A stretch of DNA of 64,000 bases from Candidatus Competibacteraceae bacterium (GTDB lineage: Bacteria; Pseudomonadota; Gammaproteobacteria; Competibacterales; Competibacteraceae). The first letter of the stretch is position 1. Each line of letters opens with the position of its first letter. The position numbers were made by a program, and so were the translations under genes. A model generated the notes under the pieces. The model did not search any database and had not been told where the DNA came from. It was given only the letters and a program-made list of their open reading frames with translations. The stretch covers positions 186,001-250,000 of the forward strand of contig CP065007.1 of the NCBI GenBank assembly GCA_016699715.1. Reading direction: 5' to 3'. Below, piece by piece: positions 1 through 7,802 of the stretch.

Positions 1-101
1 ATCCCGACGGGGTGGCCTTTGCCGTGTTGTTGATGAACATCGCCGCGCCCACCATCGATTTGTATACCCAACCTCGGGTGTTTGGAGCGCGACGCGGATG
101 A
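1..101 (+). CDS. rnfD: RnfD, ion-translocating oxidoreductase subunit D (3' end only)
   Basis: The reading frame open from base 3 encodes the last 32 residues of a membrane protein. They include the hydrophobic stretch VAFAVLLMNIAAP and end in RVFGARRG. RnfD is a membrane subunit of the Rnf complex, which couples electron flow between ferredoxin and NAD to ion transport, and it carries a covalent FMN upstream of this window. The call rests on the C-terminal sequence and on rnfG following with an ATGA overlap, which is the standard rnfD-rnfG order. The start and most of the gene lie outside the window. Confidence 0.85.
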   Translation, partial: PDGVAFAVLLMNIAAPTIDLYTQPRVFGARRG

Positions 102-754
102 AAACCGCGCGCAGCATGGGGATTGCCGCCCTGATCCTGACCGGCTTCGCCGTGGTCGGCACCGGGCTGGTTGCCGTGACCCATGGCGGCACCAAGGACA
201 TCATCGCCGCGGCCAATCGGGCGGCGCTGGAAGTGAGCCTGAACCGGTTGGTGCCGGCCGAGCGCTACGACAACCGCGTGATCGATGATCACATCGAGGT
301 GGTGGCGCCGGAGTGGTTGGGCACCGACCAGCCGGTGACCGTTTACCGGGCGCGCCGCAACGGCCAGCCGGTGGCGCTGTTCGCCACGCCGACCGCGCCG
401 GACGGTTACGGCGGGCCGATTCAGTTGCTGGTCGGGGTGTATGCCGACGGCACCCTGGCCGGAGTACGAGTGCTGGCGCATAAGGAAACCCCCGGTCTGG
501 GCGACGCCATCGACGAAAAACGTTCACCGTGGATTCTGGCGTTTGCGGGTCGCTCGCTGAGCAATCCAACGCCGGAAAGATGGAAGGTCAAAAAGGATGG
601 TGGCGTGTTCGACCAGTTCACTGGCGCGACCATTACCCCGCGCGCGGTGGTCAAGGCCACCCATAAGTTTCTGGAGTACGTCCAGACTCACCGCGAGCCA
701 TTGTTTGCCCCGGCGGTTGGCGCGAAGACGGTCAGCCAGTCGTCTCAGCCCTGA
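98..754 (+). CDS. rnfG: RnfG, ion-translocating oxidoreductase subunit G
   Basis: This 218-residue protein is the FMN-carrying G subunit of the Rnf complex. An N-terminal membrane anchor (about residues 7-27) is followed by a periplasmic FMN-binding domain. The flavin attachment motif is visible as TGAT at residues 175-178, where Thr178 would carry the phosphoester-linked FMN. The start codon overlaps the rnfD stop, which implies translational coupling. The length is normal for the family. It belongs to one transcription unit with rnfD and rnfE. Confidence 0.95.
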   Translation: MKTARSMGIAALILTGFAVVGTGLVAVTHGGTKDIIAAANRAALEVSLNRLVPAERYDNRVIDDHIEVVAPEWLGTDQPVTVYRARRNGQPVALFATPTAPDGYGGPIQLLVGVYADGTLAGVRVLAHKETPGLGDAIDEKRSPWILAFAGRSLSNPTPERWKVKKDGGVFDQFTGATITPRAVVKATHKFLEYVQTHREPLFAPAVGAKTVSQSSQP

Positions 755-797
755 AAGAGTCGAGCGCGCGGGGACGAGTTGTGCGAGAGGAGCGATC

Positions 798-1487
798 ATG
801 AGCGAAACGAGTTATGGGAAGATTCTCAAGGATGGCATGTGGACCCAGAACACGGGTTTCGTGGCGTTACTGGGTTTATGCCCGCTGCTGGCGGTGTCGA
901 ACTCGGTGGTCAACGGCCTGGGACTCGGTTTGGCGACCCTGCTGGTACTGCTGACCTCCAACGTGACGGTGTCACTGATCCGCAATCTGGTGCGGCCGGA
1001 GGTGCGAATTCCGGTGTTCGTCATGGTGATCGCCTGCGTGGTGACCACCGTGGAATTGGCGATGCACGCCTTTTTGCCGGGGCTTTACACCGTGCTGGGC
1101 ATTTTCATCCCCTTGATCGTCACCAACTGCTGTGTGATCGGCCGCGCCGAGGCGTTCGCGTTCAAGAACGGCGTGGCGAAGGCGGCGGTGGACGGGATTG
1201 CCACTGGGTTGGGGTTTCTGTTGGCGCTGGTGTTGCTGGGCACGCTGCGGGAGGTGGTGGGGCAGGGGACGCTGTTCGCGCAGGCCGATTTGCTGTTCGG
1301 GGAGTTCGGCAAGGGGCTGACTCTACATCTGATCGATAATTACCGTGGTTTTTTGCTGGCGATTTTGCCGCCGGGGGCGTTTATCGGTCTGGGTTGCCTG
1401 ATTGCCGTCAAGAACGTGCTCGATGCCCGCGCCAAGCGCCGAGTTGAAGCCAAACCGGTGGGGGTGTTGCACGAAGCGGGTGCCTGA
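798..1487 (+). CDS. rnfE: RnfE, ion-translocating oxidoreductase subunit E
   Basis: This 229-residue protein is the six-helix RnfE/NqrD-type subunit, which lies in the inner membrane and pairs with RnfA to hold a 2Fe-2S site. Conserved features include the LIVTNCCVIGRAEAFA segment in the middle and hydrophobic helices throughout. The frame is open upstream, but the ATG at 798 has a GAGAGGAGCG ribosome binding site and matches the family N-terminus (MSETSYGKILKDG). It follows rnfG by 43 bases. No further rnf or nth gene follows; the next sequence is a toxin-antitoxin remnant. Confidence 0.95.
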   Translation: MSETSYGKILKDGMWTQNTGFVALLGLCPLLAVSNSVVNGLGLGLATLLVLLTSNVTVSLIRNLVRPEVRIPVFVMVIACVVTTVELAMHAFLPGLYTVLGIFIPLIVTNCCVIGRAEAFAFKNGVAKAAVDGIATGLGFLLALVLLGTLREVVGQGTLFAQADLLFGEFGKGLTLHLIDNYRGFLLAILPPGAFIGLGCLIAVKNVLDARAKRRVEAKPVGVLHEAGA

Positions 1488-1516
1488 AGGGATTGGGATG
1501 GGCTTTTCGCGCAAAG

Positions 1517-1656
1517 ATGATGCGAATGGTATTGCCACCCTCTCTTTCGCGGTGACAGACGATCAGCACGCGGCTTTGGTTGCTCATGCCAGGCATGATG
1601 AAGCGGTCTTCTTCGGAGGAATGCTCTTCATCAAAATACCGCACCGCATATTTCAT
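1517..1656 (-). pseudogene. BrnT-family toxin, internal fragment
   Basis: The minus strand encodes FDEEHSSEEDRFIMPGMS, then a segment ending RIIFARKA. This is the middle and late part of the BrnT ribonuclease toxin fold, whose family pattern is D.EHS..E.R....G.S followed by IRIISAR.A. The usual N-terminal third (the D-P-K-A..N..KHGV region) and the C-terminal tail are missing. Downstream of ARKA the frame runs antisense into rnfE and has no homology. The fragment starts directly after a broken hicB. It is probably nonfunctional and is unlikely to encode a folded toxin. Confidence 0.65.
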
Positions 1657-1846
1657 CGAAGAATACGGATTTCGCCTTTTGGTTCTGGAACAGGATCACC
1701 AAATTCTCGCGCGGTATCTATCCATGGCTGGATGACTTCTTTGGCATTTGCTGATACTGATTCATAGGTGTCACCGTGAGCCATGCATCCCAACCTACCC
1801 ACCAATCATCTTCTTGCTTTACGAGCGCGGTATATTTATTTTTCAT
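1653..1846 (-). pseudogene. HicB-family antitoxin, frameshifted remnant
   Basis: A ribosome binding site (AGGTGACATC) precedes an ATG at 1846. The frame reads MKNKYTALVKQEDDWWVGW, like the N-terminus of HicB antitoxins. After that the homology continues in another frame as CMAHGDTYESVSANAKE and ends with REFGDPVPEPKGEIRILR and a stop at 1653. The normal linking segment (roughly IPELPG) is missing, so a short deletion with frame change is the simplest explanation. The stop overlaps the start of the BrnT fragment. No hicA is visible. Confidence 0.65.
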
Positions 1847-1887
1847 GATGTCACCTCATAGGGTTTCGTTTTACTACTGCCAATGCC

Positions 1888-1934
1888 CATGATATGGGGC
1901 GGCTGGAGCGAAGCAAAAGCCGTCCCATATCATG
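1888..1934. repeat. 17-bp inverted repeat hairpin
   Basis: The arms CATGATATGGGGCGGCT (1888-1904) and its near-perfect complement (1918-1934) differ at one position and enclose a 13-base loop. The element lies between the hicB remnant and the stop of the nitronate monooxygenase gene. It has no clear T run, so it could be a repetitive palindrome or a weak terminator for the minus-strand gene. Confidence 0.6.
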
Positions 1935-1961
1935 TATTTTGCGGGCGACATGATCTGATTG

Positions 1962-3008
1962 TTAAACCTCATTCGGTGAATTAACAAATGATTTCGTAAG
2001 CATGGCTGCAGGAACCTCTTTGCATCCTGACACGTTCTGTCCTGCCCATAATGGCGAAAAATCGATATTTCCCTGGCTTTCGGCTTTACTCCTTAATGGA
2101 GCAATAGCGATTCCAGCCAAAGGGAAAGCAGGCGCGGTCTCATTGTAGGGTCCTAAATCCCGCATAAGGCGATTGACTATTGCGCGCGCGGGGCGGCCGC
2201 TAAAGAGATTTGTGATCGCTGTAACATTCGCTGCATCGCTTTTCAACGCCGTGCGGTGTAAGTTGCTGGTTTTGGCTTCCGGACAAAGCAAGTAAGCAGT
2301 CCCGATTTGAACGCCCGTAGCACCGAGCGCCAATGCTGCTGTTACACCTTTGGCATCTGCTATCCCACCTGCTGCTATGACTGGGATTTTCACGGCCCTC
2401 ACTATCTGTGGTACTAATGCGAAGATTCCTGCTTGGGTATTGAGATCATCGGAAAGAAACATGCCGCGATGGCCACCCGCTTCAAGACCCTGCGCAATAA
2501 TGGCGTCTACGCCTTTTGCTTGAAGCCAGAGTGCTTCCTTCACGGTCGTTGCCGAAGACAGAATTTTAGCGCCCCAACTACGCACTTTAGCCAACATATC
2601 GGCTGGTGGTAACCCAAAGTGAAAGCTCACAACTGGGGGCTCAAATTCAGCCAATACCTCAATTGCTTCCCAGCTAATTGAAAGTCTGCTTGGGGTGGAA
2701 GTCGATGCGATGTCGTTTATGCCGTACTCATCAAAGTACGGTGAAACTATGGCCCTCCAGGCTTCCTCGCGGACAGGGTTTGGCTCTGGTTCTGAATGGC
2801 AGAAAAAATTCACGTTGAATGGACAAGTAGTGTGCTCTCTAATGAGCTGCAACTCCTGGCGCATGGTATCCAGGCTGAGCGTTGCGCAGGGAAGAGAACC
2901 AAGCCCTCCTGCATTACAGACAGCGATAGCAAGCTCGCTGCCCGCTACACCCGCCATGGGGGCTTGAATGATTGGCAGCTGTACCCCCAGAAGTTCTTGC
3001 AGGTTCAT
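1962..3008 (-). CDS. Nitronate monooxygenase / NAD(P)H-dependent flavin oxidoreductase
   Basis: This 348-residue protein is a class I nitronate monooxygenase-like FMN enzyme with a TIM-barrel fold, which oxidises alkyl nitronates such as propionate-3-nitronate. Recognisable parts are the N-terminal LPIIQAPMAGVAG, the GLEAGGHRG segment holding the likely catalytic His, and the phosphate-binding IAAGGIADAKGV followed by GATGVQIGTAYL. The ATG at 3008 has a strong GAGGAGATAAGA ribosome binding site. Its GC content is visibly lower than that of the chromosomal backbone. It starts about 60 bases after a GTTAGGT core-like sequence, so it could be the next cassette of an integron-like array; this is inference. 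Confidence 0.85.
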   Translation of the reverse strand: MNLQELLGVQLPIIQAPMAGVAGSELAIAVCNAGGLGSLPCATLSLDTMRQELQLIREHTTCPFNVNFFCHSEPEPNPVREEAWRAIVSPYFDEYGINDIASTSTPSRLSISWEAIEVLAEFEPPVVSFHFGLPPADMLAKVRSWGAKILSSATTVKEALWLQAKGVDAIIAQGLEAGGHRGMFLSDDLNTQAGIFALVPQIVRAVKIPVIAAGGIADAKGVTAALALGATGVQIGTAYLLCPEAKTSNLHRTALKSDAANVTAITNLFSGRPARAIVNRLMRDLGPYNETAPAFPLAGIAIAPLRSKAESQGNIDFSPLWAGQNVSGCKEVPAAMLTKSFVNSPNEV

Positions 3009-3070
3009 TCTTATCTCCTCGGTACAGATTGTGTCGCTTTGAGCGACAAATAAAAGCTCGGAACTGACCT

Positions 3071-3224
3071 AACGGGGCGGCGGATAAGCCGCGAGGACGG
3101 AAAAGCCGAAGGCGTTGACGGCCGATGTCGGCTTGATCCGCGTGGTTGTGCGGCGCGAAGCGCCAAGCAACCAGCGGATTGCAATCCGCCGCCCCGTTTC
3201 GCGGGCGCGAAGCGTCCACGAAAC
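3071..3224. repeat. 154-bp structured repeat, copy 1
   Basis: The sequence from AACGGGGCGGCGGAT to the AAAC at 3221-3224 recurs at 4708-4861 with only a handful of differences. It is rich in internal palindromes: the GGGGCGGCGGAT/ATCCGCCGCCCC arms near the ends, a GGCGC-GAA-GCGCC hairpin in the middle, and a TTTCGCGG-type hairpin at the right. On the minus strand the element starts at a GTT and ends at GTTAGGT. It carries no convincing gene. Confidence 0.9.
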
Positions 3225-3303
3225 GACAGCCATAACCGGACCCGAAAAGCAGAGCGAGGAACGAGCGGCGCTTTTTGGGGTCGGCTGTATGCGCTTGTTG
3301 GGC
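3222..3303 (-). other. attC-like integron recombination site candidate
   Basis: On the minus strand, 48 bases after the Toprim gene stop, the sequence begins with GCCCAAC (RYYYAAC consensus) at 3303. It forms an imperfect 82-nt palindrome with arms ACAGCC..GACCCC..AAAAGC and GCTTTT..GGGTCC..GGCTGT, and ends in GTT at 3224-3222. Size, position behind a gene and end motifs fit attC sites. The right-hand core lacks RRRY because repeat copy 1 begins exactly there, and the RRRY (AGGT) is found on the far side of the repeat. No integrase gene is in the window. Confidence 0.5.
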
Positions 3304-3350
3304 GATTCATTGGCCGGGCGAATTGATAGTAGCCTGTCCCAGTTCTCCCC

Positions 3351-4643
3351 TCACACCACTGGAGCTATCAACTCCGCCTCTTGAATCAGTGCATCAATCA
3401 ACGCCGAAAGTTTAGATGTATCATAGCTGCCGTTCTGTAGCCGTTCGTCTGAAGTATTGTAGAAATTCTTTGAGTAGGATTCCTTAGAATCCAACGCGCC
3501 ATGCCATTTGCCAATATCTTTCTTGAAGTTGCTCCATATGACCTGCGGCGCGGGATATGGACCCAAACGAAGATCGAGGTAGCACTCAATCGCGGCAGCC
3601 CGACCGTTGATGTCAGAAACGCTGACGCCCTCCGGACCAAGGGTGGAGAATGTTCTGAACTCTTCAAGCTCGGGCAAGATCATCGCTCGCATGTTGCCCG
3701 GCAGTTCCAGATTTTCGAGTTTGCGGAAAGCCCCGGCCCCTTCCGCGTCGTTGTCCAATACGAATAAAACTTGGTTCAAAACGTCAATTCGCAAAAGCCC
3801 TTCCGCAAACTTCACGAGATTGCCAGTTCCCCAGAAATGGTGCCGTTCATCGACATCAACGAAGTTGAAAAAGTCCGCCACATCTGGACGTAGAATATCC
3901 AGCGATCGCCGAATAATTCGTGCGTCGGATGCTCCTTCAGTGGCGATGAGAATTTTTTGCGTTTTCCTTGCCCCTGGTCGGAACGCCTCTCGTGGAACCC
4001 AACCAGCATGGACGATTGGGCCAAACTCCCATGTCACCTCCGCTTCAGCATTGGCCGCACTAAGACCAAAGACCTGTAGCATTGATTGCGCGCTTAGAAT
4101 GCAAACCCTCGCGGAAAGGAAGCTGGCTTCGGACCAATAAAGATCCGAATCGTCGTTTGATGGAATCCGCTCAATAATGTCGATATCAGTGGCGAACCGT
4201 CCCTGTGAAAGCGTTTCTCGGTCCGGTGTGTCGTATTCGACGTAATCGTTCTTCAGGTCGTTCAGCGGATAGCGGCAAGCCAGATCGCAGAATTCTTCGA
4301 ATGAGAGATACTCCGGTCTTGGGTCTTCCGATTCATCATAGCTTGCTATCTCGACGGCTTCGGAAACCAGGGCTTGATACTCGGCTCGTGCGACTTCAAG
4401 ACTGGACCCGAGCATATTGAGACGAGGCAAGACACGAGAGAGTTTCCTTGTGAAACGTTCCTCAGCAATGCCAAGGTCTTCGTGCTCTTCAGGATGTTCT
4501 TCGTAATAGTTGTAATCTATTGAATCCGTCTTTCGGTGGGTTAGATCCGTTTCCTGGAATAGAAACCCATAATCATCTCCCATGAAGTTCTTGGAGTATG
4601 ATAGGGAAACGTCGCCAACGCACAGTTCAATTGAGGTCCCCAT
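3351..4643 (-). CDS. HEPN/Toprim-associated domain protein, putative defence nuclease
   Basis: This 430-residue protein has a C-terminal Toprim-like domain. The acidic glutamate is seen in ILIATEGASD (Glu236) and the D-x-D pair in VLFVLDNDAEG (Asp297, Asp299). The first 200 residues resemble the N-terminal region of proteins annotated as HEPN/Toprim-associated. Toprim domains bind Mg and cleave or copy nucleic acids, and proteins of this build occur in anti-phage islands, so a defence role is plausible but unproven. The ATG at 4643 has a GAAGG site 8 bases upstream. The gene is bracketed by two copies of a 154-bp repeat and followed by an attC-like palindrome. Its AT content is higher than that of the neighbours, suggesting transfer. 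Confidence 0.7.
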   Translation of the reverse strand: MGTSIELCVGDVSLSYSKNFMGDDYGFLFQETDLTHRKTDSIDYNYYEEHPEEHEDLGIAEERFTRKLSRVLPRLNMLGSSLEVARAEYQALVSEAVEIASYDESEDPRPEYLSFEEFCDLACRYPLNDLKNDYVEYDTPDRETLSQGRFATDIDIIERIPSNDDSDLYWSEASFLSARVCILSAQSMLQVFGLSAANAEAEVTWEFGPIVHAGWVPREAFRPGARKTQKILIATEGASDARIIRRSLDILRPDVADFFNFVDVDERHHFWGTGNLVKFAEGLLRIDVLNQVLFVLDNDAEGAGAFRKLENLELPGNMRAMILPELEEFRTFSTLGPEGVSVSDINGRAAAIECYLDLRLGPYPAPQVIWSNFKKDIGKWHGALDSKESYSKNFYNTSDERLQNGSYDTSKLSALIDALIQEAELIAPVV

Positions 4644-4707
4644 GTATTATGCCTTCGCGCTGACATGTGAGCTTGTCATCCGGATGTCTCAGCGTCTCGT
4701 GATGCCC

Positions 4708-4861
4708 AACGGGGCGGCGGATAAGCCGCGAGGACGGAAAAGCCGAAGGCTTTGACGGCCGATGTCGGCTTGATCCGCGTGGTTGTGCGGCGCGAAGCGC
4801 CAAGCAACCAGCGGATGCCTATCCGCCGCCCCGTTTCGCGGGCGCGAAGCGTCCGCGAAAC
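4708..4861. repeat. 154-bp structured repeat, copy 2
   Basis: This is the second copy of the element at 3071-3224, in the same orientation and about 97 percent identical by eye. The differences are confined to one base in the GGCTTTGAC segment, the loop between the GCGGAT and ATCCGC arms, and one base near the right end. On the minus strand it ends in GTTGGGC (4710-4704), again an integron-type core sequence. It lies about 65 bases upstream of the Toprim start. Confidence 0.9.
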
Positions 4862-4925
4862 AAATGATTATACGGTTTCCGCCTATCAACCATATTTCGC
4901 TATCTCTGATAGAAACTGGTTGATT

Positions 4926-5117
4926 ATGCAGGGTTTTATTGGCTGTATAACATTCATCGCGGACTACGGAGCCCTAAAAATCGCGACATGTTTATTGTCC
5001 CTCCAAAGATTACCCACTGCTACGAGATTGGTGGATATGGCGGAATATGCTGCCTGGGTGGCGGCCGTGTTATCGTTAGTGACCGCGTTACTATCTAGAC
5101 TTATGTCACAAGTATAG
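4926..5117 (+). CDS. Possible small membrane protein, unrecognised
   Basis: A 63-residue frame starting at the ATG at 4926 has a hydrophobic C-terminal half (AAWVAAVLSLVTALL) that could form one membrane helix. There is no clear ribosome binding site and I recognise no family. It sits in AT-richer sequence between repeat copy 2 and the yejE region, which otherwise holds nothing I can name. It could be a chance frame. Confidence 0.2.
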   Translation: MQGFIGCITFIADYGALKIATCLLSLQRLPTATRLVDMAEYAAWVAAVLSLVTALLSRLMSQV

Positions 5118-5150
5118 CGTTACATAAATGGTTTCCCAAGTTTGCCTACC

Positions 5151-5213
5151 TTATGCGTGTTGCCGATCCTCTGGACCGTTCTCGATCCCACCGTTAACAT
5201 TGCCGCCGCATGA
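5151..5213 (+). pseudogene. Possible 3' remnant of a yejB-type permease gene
   Basis: In the frame whose TGA overlaps the yejE start (ATGA at 5210-5213), the codons read ILWTVLDPTVNIAAA followed by stop. Many dipeptide-type ABC permeases end in a cytosolic tail with a D-P-R/T motif, and yejB normally precedes yejE with such an overlap. The frame has no upstream homology beyond about 20 codons. This suggests that the 5' part of the operon was removed when the accessory block arrived. Confidence 0.35.
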
Positions 5214-6250
5214 AACAATCCCGGTTTCACCTCACCCCTCTGACCCGCCGTCGGCTCACGCAATTTCGAGCCAACCGACGCGGCTGGTGGTCGTTGTGGC
5301 TGTTCCTGCTGCTGTTCGGCCTGAGCCTGAGCGCCGAATTCATCGCCAACGACCGACCACTGCTCGTTTACCATCACGGCACGCTCTACGTCCCCGTGCT
5401 CAAGGATTACGCCGAAACCGATTTCGGTGGCGTGTTTCCCAGCACCGCCAATTACCGCGACCCTTACCTCGCCGACCTGATCGGCCAGGACGGCTGGATG
5501 TTCTGGCCCCCGGTCCACTTCCGCTACGACACCGTCAACTACAATCTGCCAGTGCCGGCCCCGGCCCCGCCGTCCGCCGAAAACTGGCTGGGCACCGACG
5601 ACCAGGGCCGCGACGTGCTGGCCCGGCTGATCTACGGCCTGCGGATTTCGGTGTTGTTCGGGTTGCTGCTCACCTTGACCTCCTCGGTCGTCGGCGTGGC
5701 GGCCGGAGCGGTGCAGGGTTACTTCGGCGGCCGGCTCGATCTGCTGTTCCAGCGCTTTCTGGAAATCTGGGGCGGACTGCCGCAACTGTTCATCCTGATC
5801 ATCGTATCCAGCGTGGTGGTGCCGGGTTTCTGGACCCTGCTGCTGATCCTGATGCTGTTCGGCTGGACCTCGCTGGTCGGCGTGGTGCGGGCCGAATTCC
5901 TGCGCGCCCGCAATTTCGATTACGTCCGCGCCGCCCGCGCCCTGGGCATGAGCGACGGTCGCATCATGTTCAAGCACGTACTGCCGAACGCCATGGTGGC
6001 GACCCTGACCTTTATGCCGTTCATCCTGTCCGGTTCCATCGTCGCCCTCACCGCCCTGGATTTCCTCGGTTTGGGCCTGCCGCCGGGCTCGGCCTCGCTG
6101 GGCGATCTGCTGCGCCAGGGCAAGGACAACCTGCAAGCGCCGTGGCTGGGCGTCTCCGGCTTCGTGGTGCTGGCGCTGTTGCTTAGCCTGTTGGTGTTCG
6201 TCGGCGAGGCGGTCCGCGACGCCTTCGATCCCCGCAAGACGGCGATTTGA
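5210..6250 (+). CDS. yejE: ABC transporter permease, YejE-type (oligopeptide/microcin C)
   Basis: This 346-residue inner-membrane permease belongs to the binding-protein-dependent DppC/OppC superfamily. The long periplasmic insertion after the first helix, with the VNYNLPVPAPAPPS..NWLGTDDQGRDVLARLIYG pattern, is typical of YejE. The EAA loop is visible as ARALGMSDGRIMFKHVLPNA. Its usual partners YejA (binding protein), YejB (permease) and YejF (ATPase) are not in the window: upstream is a repeat-rich accessory block and downstream is der. It is therefore probably an orphan whose function depends on subunits elsewhere, or it may be idle. Confidence 0.88.
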   Translation: MKQSRFHLTPLTRRRLTQFRANRRGWWSLWLFLLLFGLSLSAEFIANDRPLLVYHHGTLYVPVLKDYAETDFGGVFPSTANYRDPYLADLIGQDGWMFWPPVHFRYDTVNYNLPVPAPAPPSAENWLGTDDQGRDVLARLIYGLRISVLFGLLLTLTSSVVGVAAGAVQGYFGGRLDLLFQRFLEIWGGLPQLFILIIVSSVVVPGFWTLLLILMLFGWTSLVGVVRAEFLRARNFDYVRAARALGMSDGRIMFKHVLPNAMVATLTFMPFILSGSIVALTALDFLGLGLPPGSASLGDLLRQGKDNLQAPWLGVSGFVVLALLLSLLVFVGEAVRDAFDPRKTAI

Positions 6251-6343
6251 ACCGGTCGCACCCGAACAGTTACGGCCGGGGACGCACTTTCAGGCATAAT
6301 CCGGCGCAATCTTCCTGATTTCGCCACCTCCGAAGTGTTTCCC

Positions 6344-7729
6344 ATGCTCCCCGTTATCGCCCTGGTCGGCCGGCCCAACGTCGGCAAATCCACTCTGTTC
6401 AACTCCCTGACCCGCACCCGCAACGCCCTGGTGGCCGACATGCCGGGGTTGACCCGCGACCGCCAGTACGGCATCAGTCAGCGCGGCCCGCGACCCTGCG
6501 TGCTGGTCGATACCGGCGGCTTGACCGGCGACGACGCCGGAATGGACGGCCTGGTGGCGCGTCAGGTCTGGCGGGCCATCGAAGAAGCCGACCTGGTGCT
6601 GCTGCTGGTGGACGGCCGCGCCGGGTTGACCGCCGCCGATGAGGAAATCGCCAGCCAGTTGCGCCGCGCCGGCAAGCCGCTGCATCTGGTGATCAACAAA
6701 GGTGAACATCGCGATCCCGACCTGCTCAGCGCCGAGTTTCATATCCTCGGCCTGAACCACCTGCACGTCGTCGCCGCCGCCCACAATCAGGGCGTCGAAG
6801 ACTTGATGGAAGAGGTGCTGGCCGTATTACCAGCCCCTGACGAGGCAGACGAAGCGACGACGGAACCGGAGGAACCGGTCATCAAGCTGGCGGTGGTCGG
6901 CCGGCCCAACGTCGGCAAGTCCACCCTGGTCAACCGCCTGCTGGGAGAGGAGCGGATGCTGGCCTGCGATCTGCCCGGCACCACCCGCGACAGCGTGGCC
7001 GCGCCCTTCGAACGCGACGGTCAGCGCTATGTGCTGATGGATACCGCCGGGGTGCGCCGCCGCTCACGAGTCAGCGAGGTGGTGGAGAAATTCAGCGTCA
7101 TCAAGGCGCTGCAAGCGATCGAGCAGTCCCATGTGACGGTGCTGGTGCTGGATGCCCGCCAGGGCATCAGCGATCAGGACGCCAGCCTGCTGGGTCTGGT
7201 GCTGGACAGCGGCCGGGCGCTGGTGCTGGCGGTCAATAAATGGGATCGGCTCGATCCCGACATCCGCGCCCAAGTGAAGCGCGATCTCGACTGGCGGCTC
7301 AACTTCCTCGATTTCGCCAAAATCCATTTCGTTTCCGCCCTGCATGGTACCGGTGTCGGCGATTTGATGGTTTCGGTGCGGGAGGCTTACGCCGCCGCCA
7401 CCCGCAAGCTGGCCACCCCGGAGCTGACCCGGATTCTGGAGGACGCGCTGGCCGCCCACCAGCCGCCGCTGGTGCATGGTCACAGCATCAAGCTGCGCTA
7501 TGCGCATCAGGGCGGGCAGAATCCGCCGATGATCGTCATTCACGGCAACCGCATCGAGCACGTACCGGAAAGCTACCGGCGCTATCTGACCAACGTCTAC
7601 CGCAAGCGGCTGGACCTGTGGGGTACGCCGATTCGAATCGAGTTCAGGGGCGGCGACAATCCCTATAAGCCCACATTGACGAGGGGCGGCCGACCCAAGA
7701 CCGGCGGGCATCGGAAAGCGGGCCGGTGA
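6344..7729 (+). CDS. der: GTPase Der (EngA)
   Basis: This 461-residue essential GTPase acts in assembly of the 50S ribosomal subunit. It has two tandem G domains, each with a GRPNVGKST P-loop (near residues 8-16 and about 180-190). The DTGG and DTAG switch motifs and NKxD-type motifs are present, followed by a C-terminal KH-like domain with a basic tail. I chose the ATG at 6344 (MLPVIALVGRPNVGKS) over an in-frame GTG at 6335 because it matches the family N-terminus. Neither start has a strong ribosome binding site. The length is normal. Confidence 0.97.
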   Translation: MLPVIALVGRPNVGKSTLFNSLTRTRNALVADMPGLTRDRQYGISQRGPRPCVLVDTGGLTGDDAGMDGLVARQVWRAIEEADLVLLLVDGRAGLTAADEEIASQLRRAGKPLHLVINKGEHRDPDLLSAEFHILGLNHLHVVAAAHNQGVEDLMEEVLAVLPAPDEADEATTEPEEPVIKLAVVGRPNVGKSTLVNRLLGEERMLACDLPGTTRDSVAAPFERDGQRYVLMDTAGVRRRSRVSEVVEKFSVIKALQAIEQSHVTVLVLDARQGISDQDASLLGLVLDSGRALVLAVNKWDRLDPDIRAQVKRDLDWRLNFLDFAKIHFVSALHGTGVGDLMVSVREAYAAATRKLATPELTRILEDALAAHQPPLVHGHSIKLRYAHQGGQNPPMIVIHGNRIEHVPESYRRYLTNVYRKRLDLWGTPIRIEFRGGDNPYKPTLTRGGRPKTGGHRKAGR

Positions 7730-7745
7730 GGCGTGGCAAGGAGGC

Positions 7746-7776
7746 AAAAACCAAACCGGCCGCTCCAGGCGGCCGG
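7746..7776 (-). terminator. Rho-independent-type terminator between der and the DUF2892 gene
   Basis: A perfect 8-bp stem (CCGGCCGC/GCGGCCGG, 7756-7776) with a 5-base loop is followed on the minus strand by TTTGGTTTTTG. It sits just downstream of the minus-strand DUF2892 gene and would also meet transcripts leaving der. Confidence 0.7.
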
Positions 7777-7802
7777 CGTCCGACGCGAGACGATCTGGCG
7801 GC

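Noticed and set aside
3115..3384. Plus-strand frame starting MTADVGLIRVVVRREAP, also present at 4752
   Set aside because: Both N-termini are only the translated 154-bp repeat, and the following sequences are unrelated to each other.
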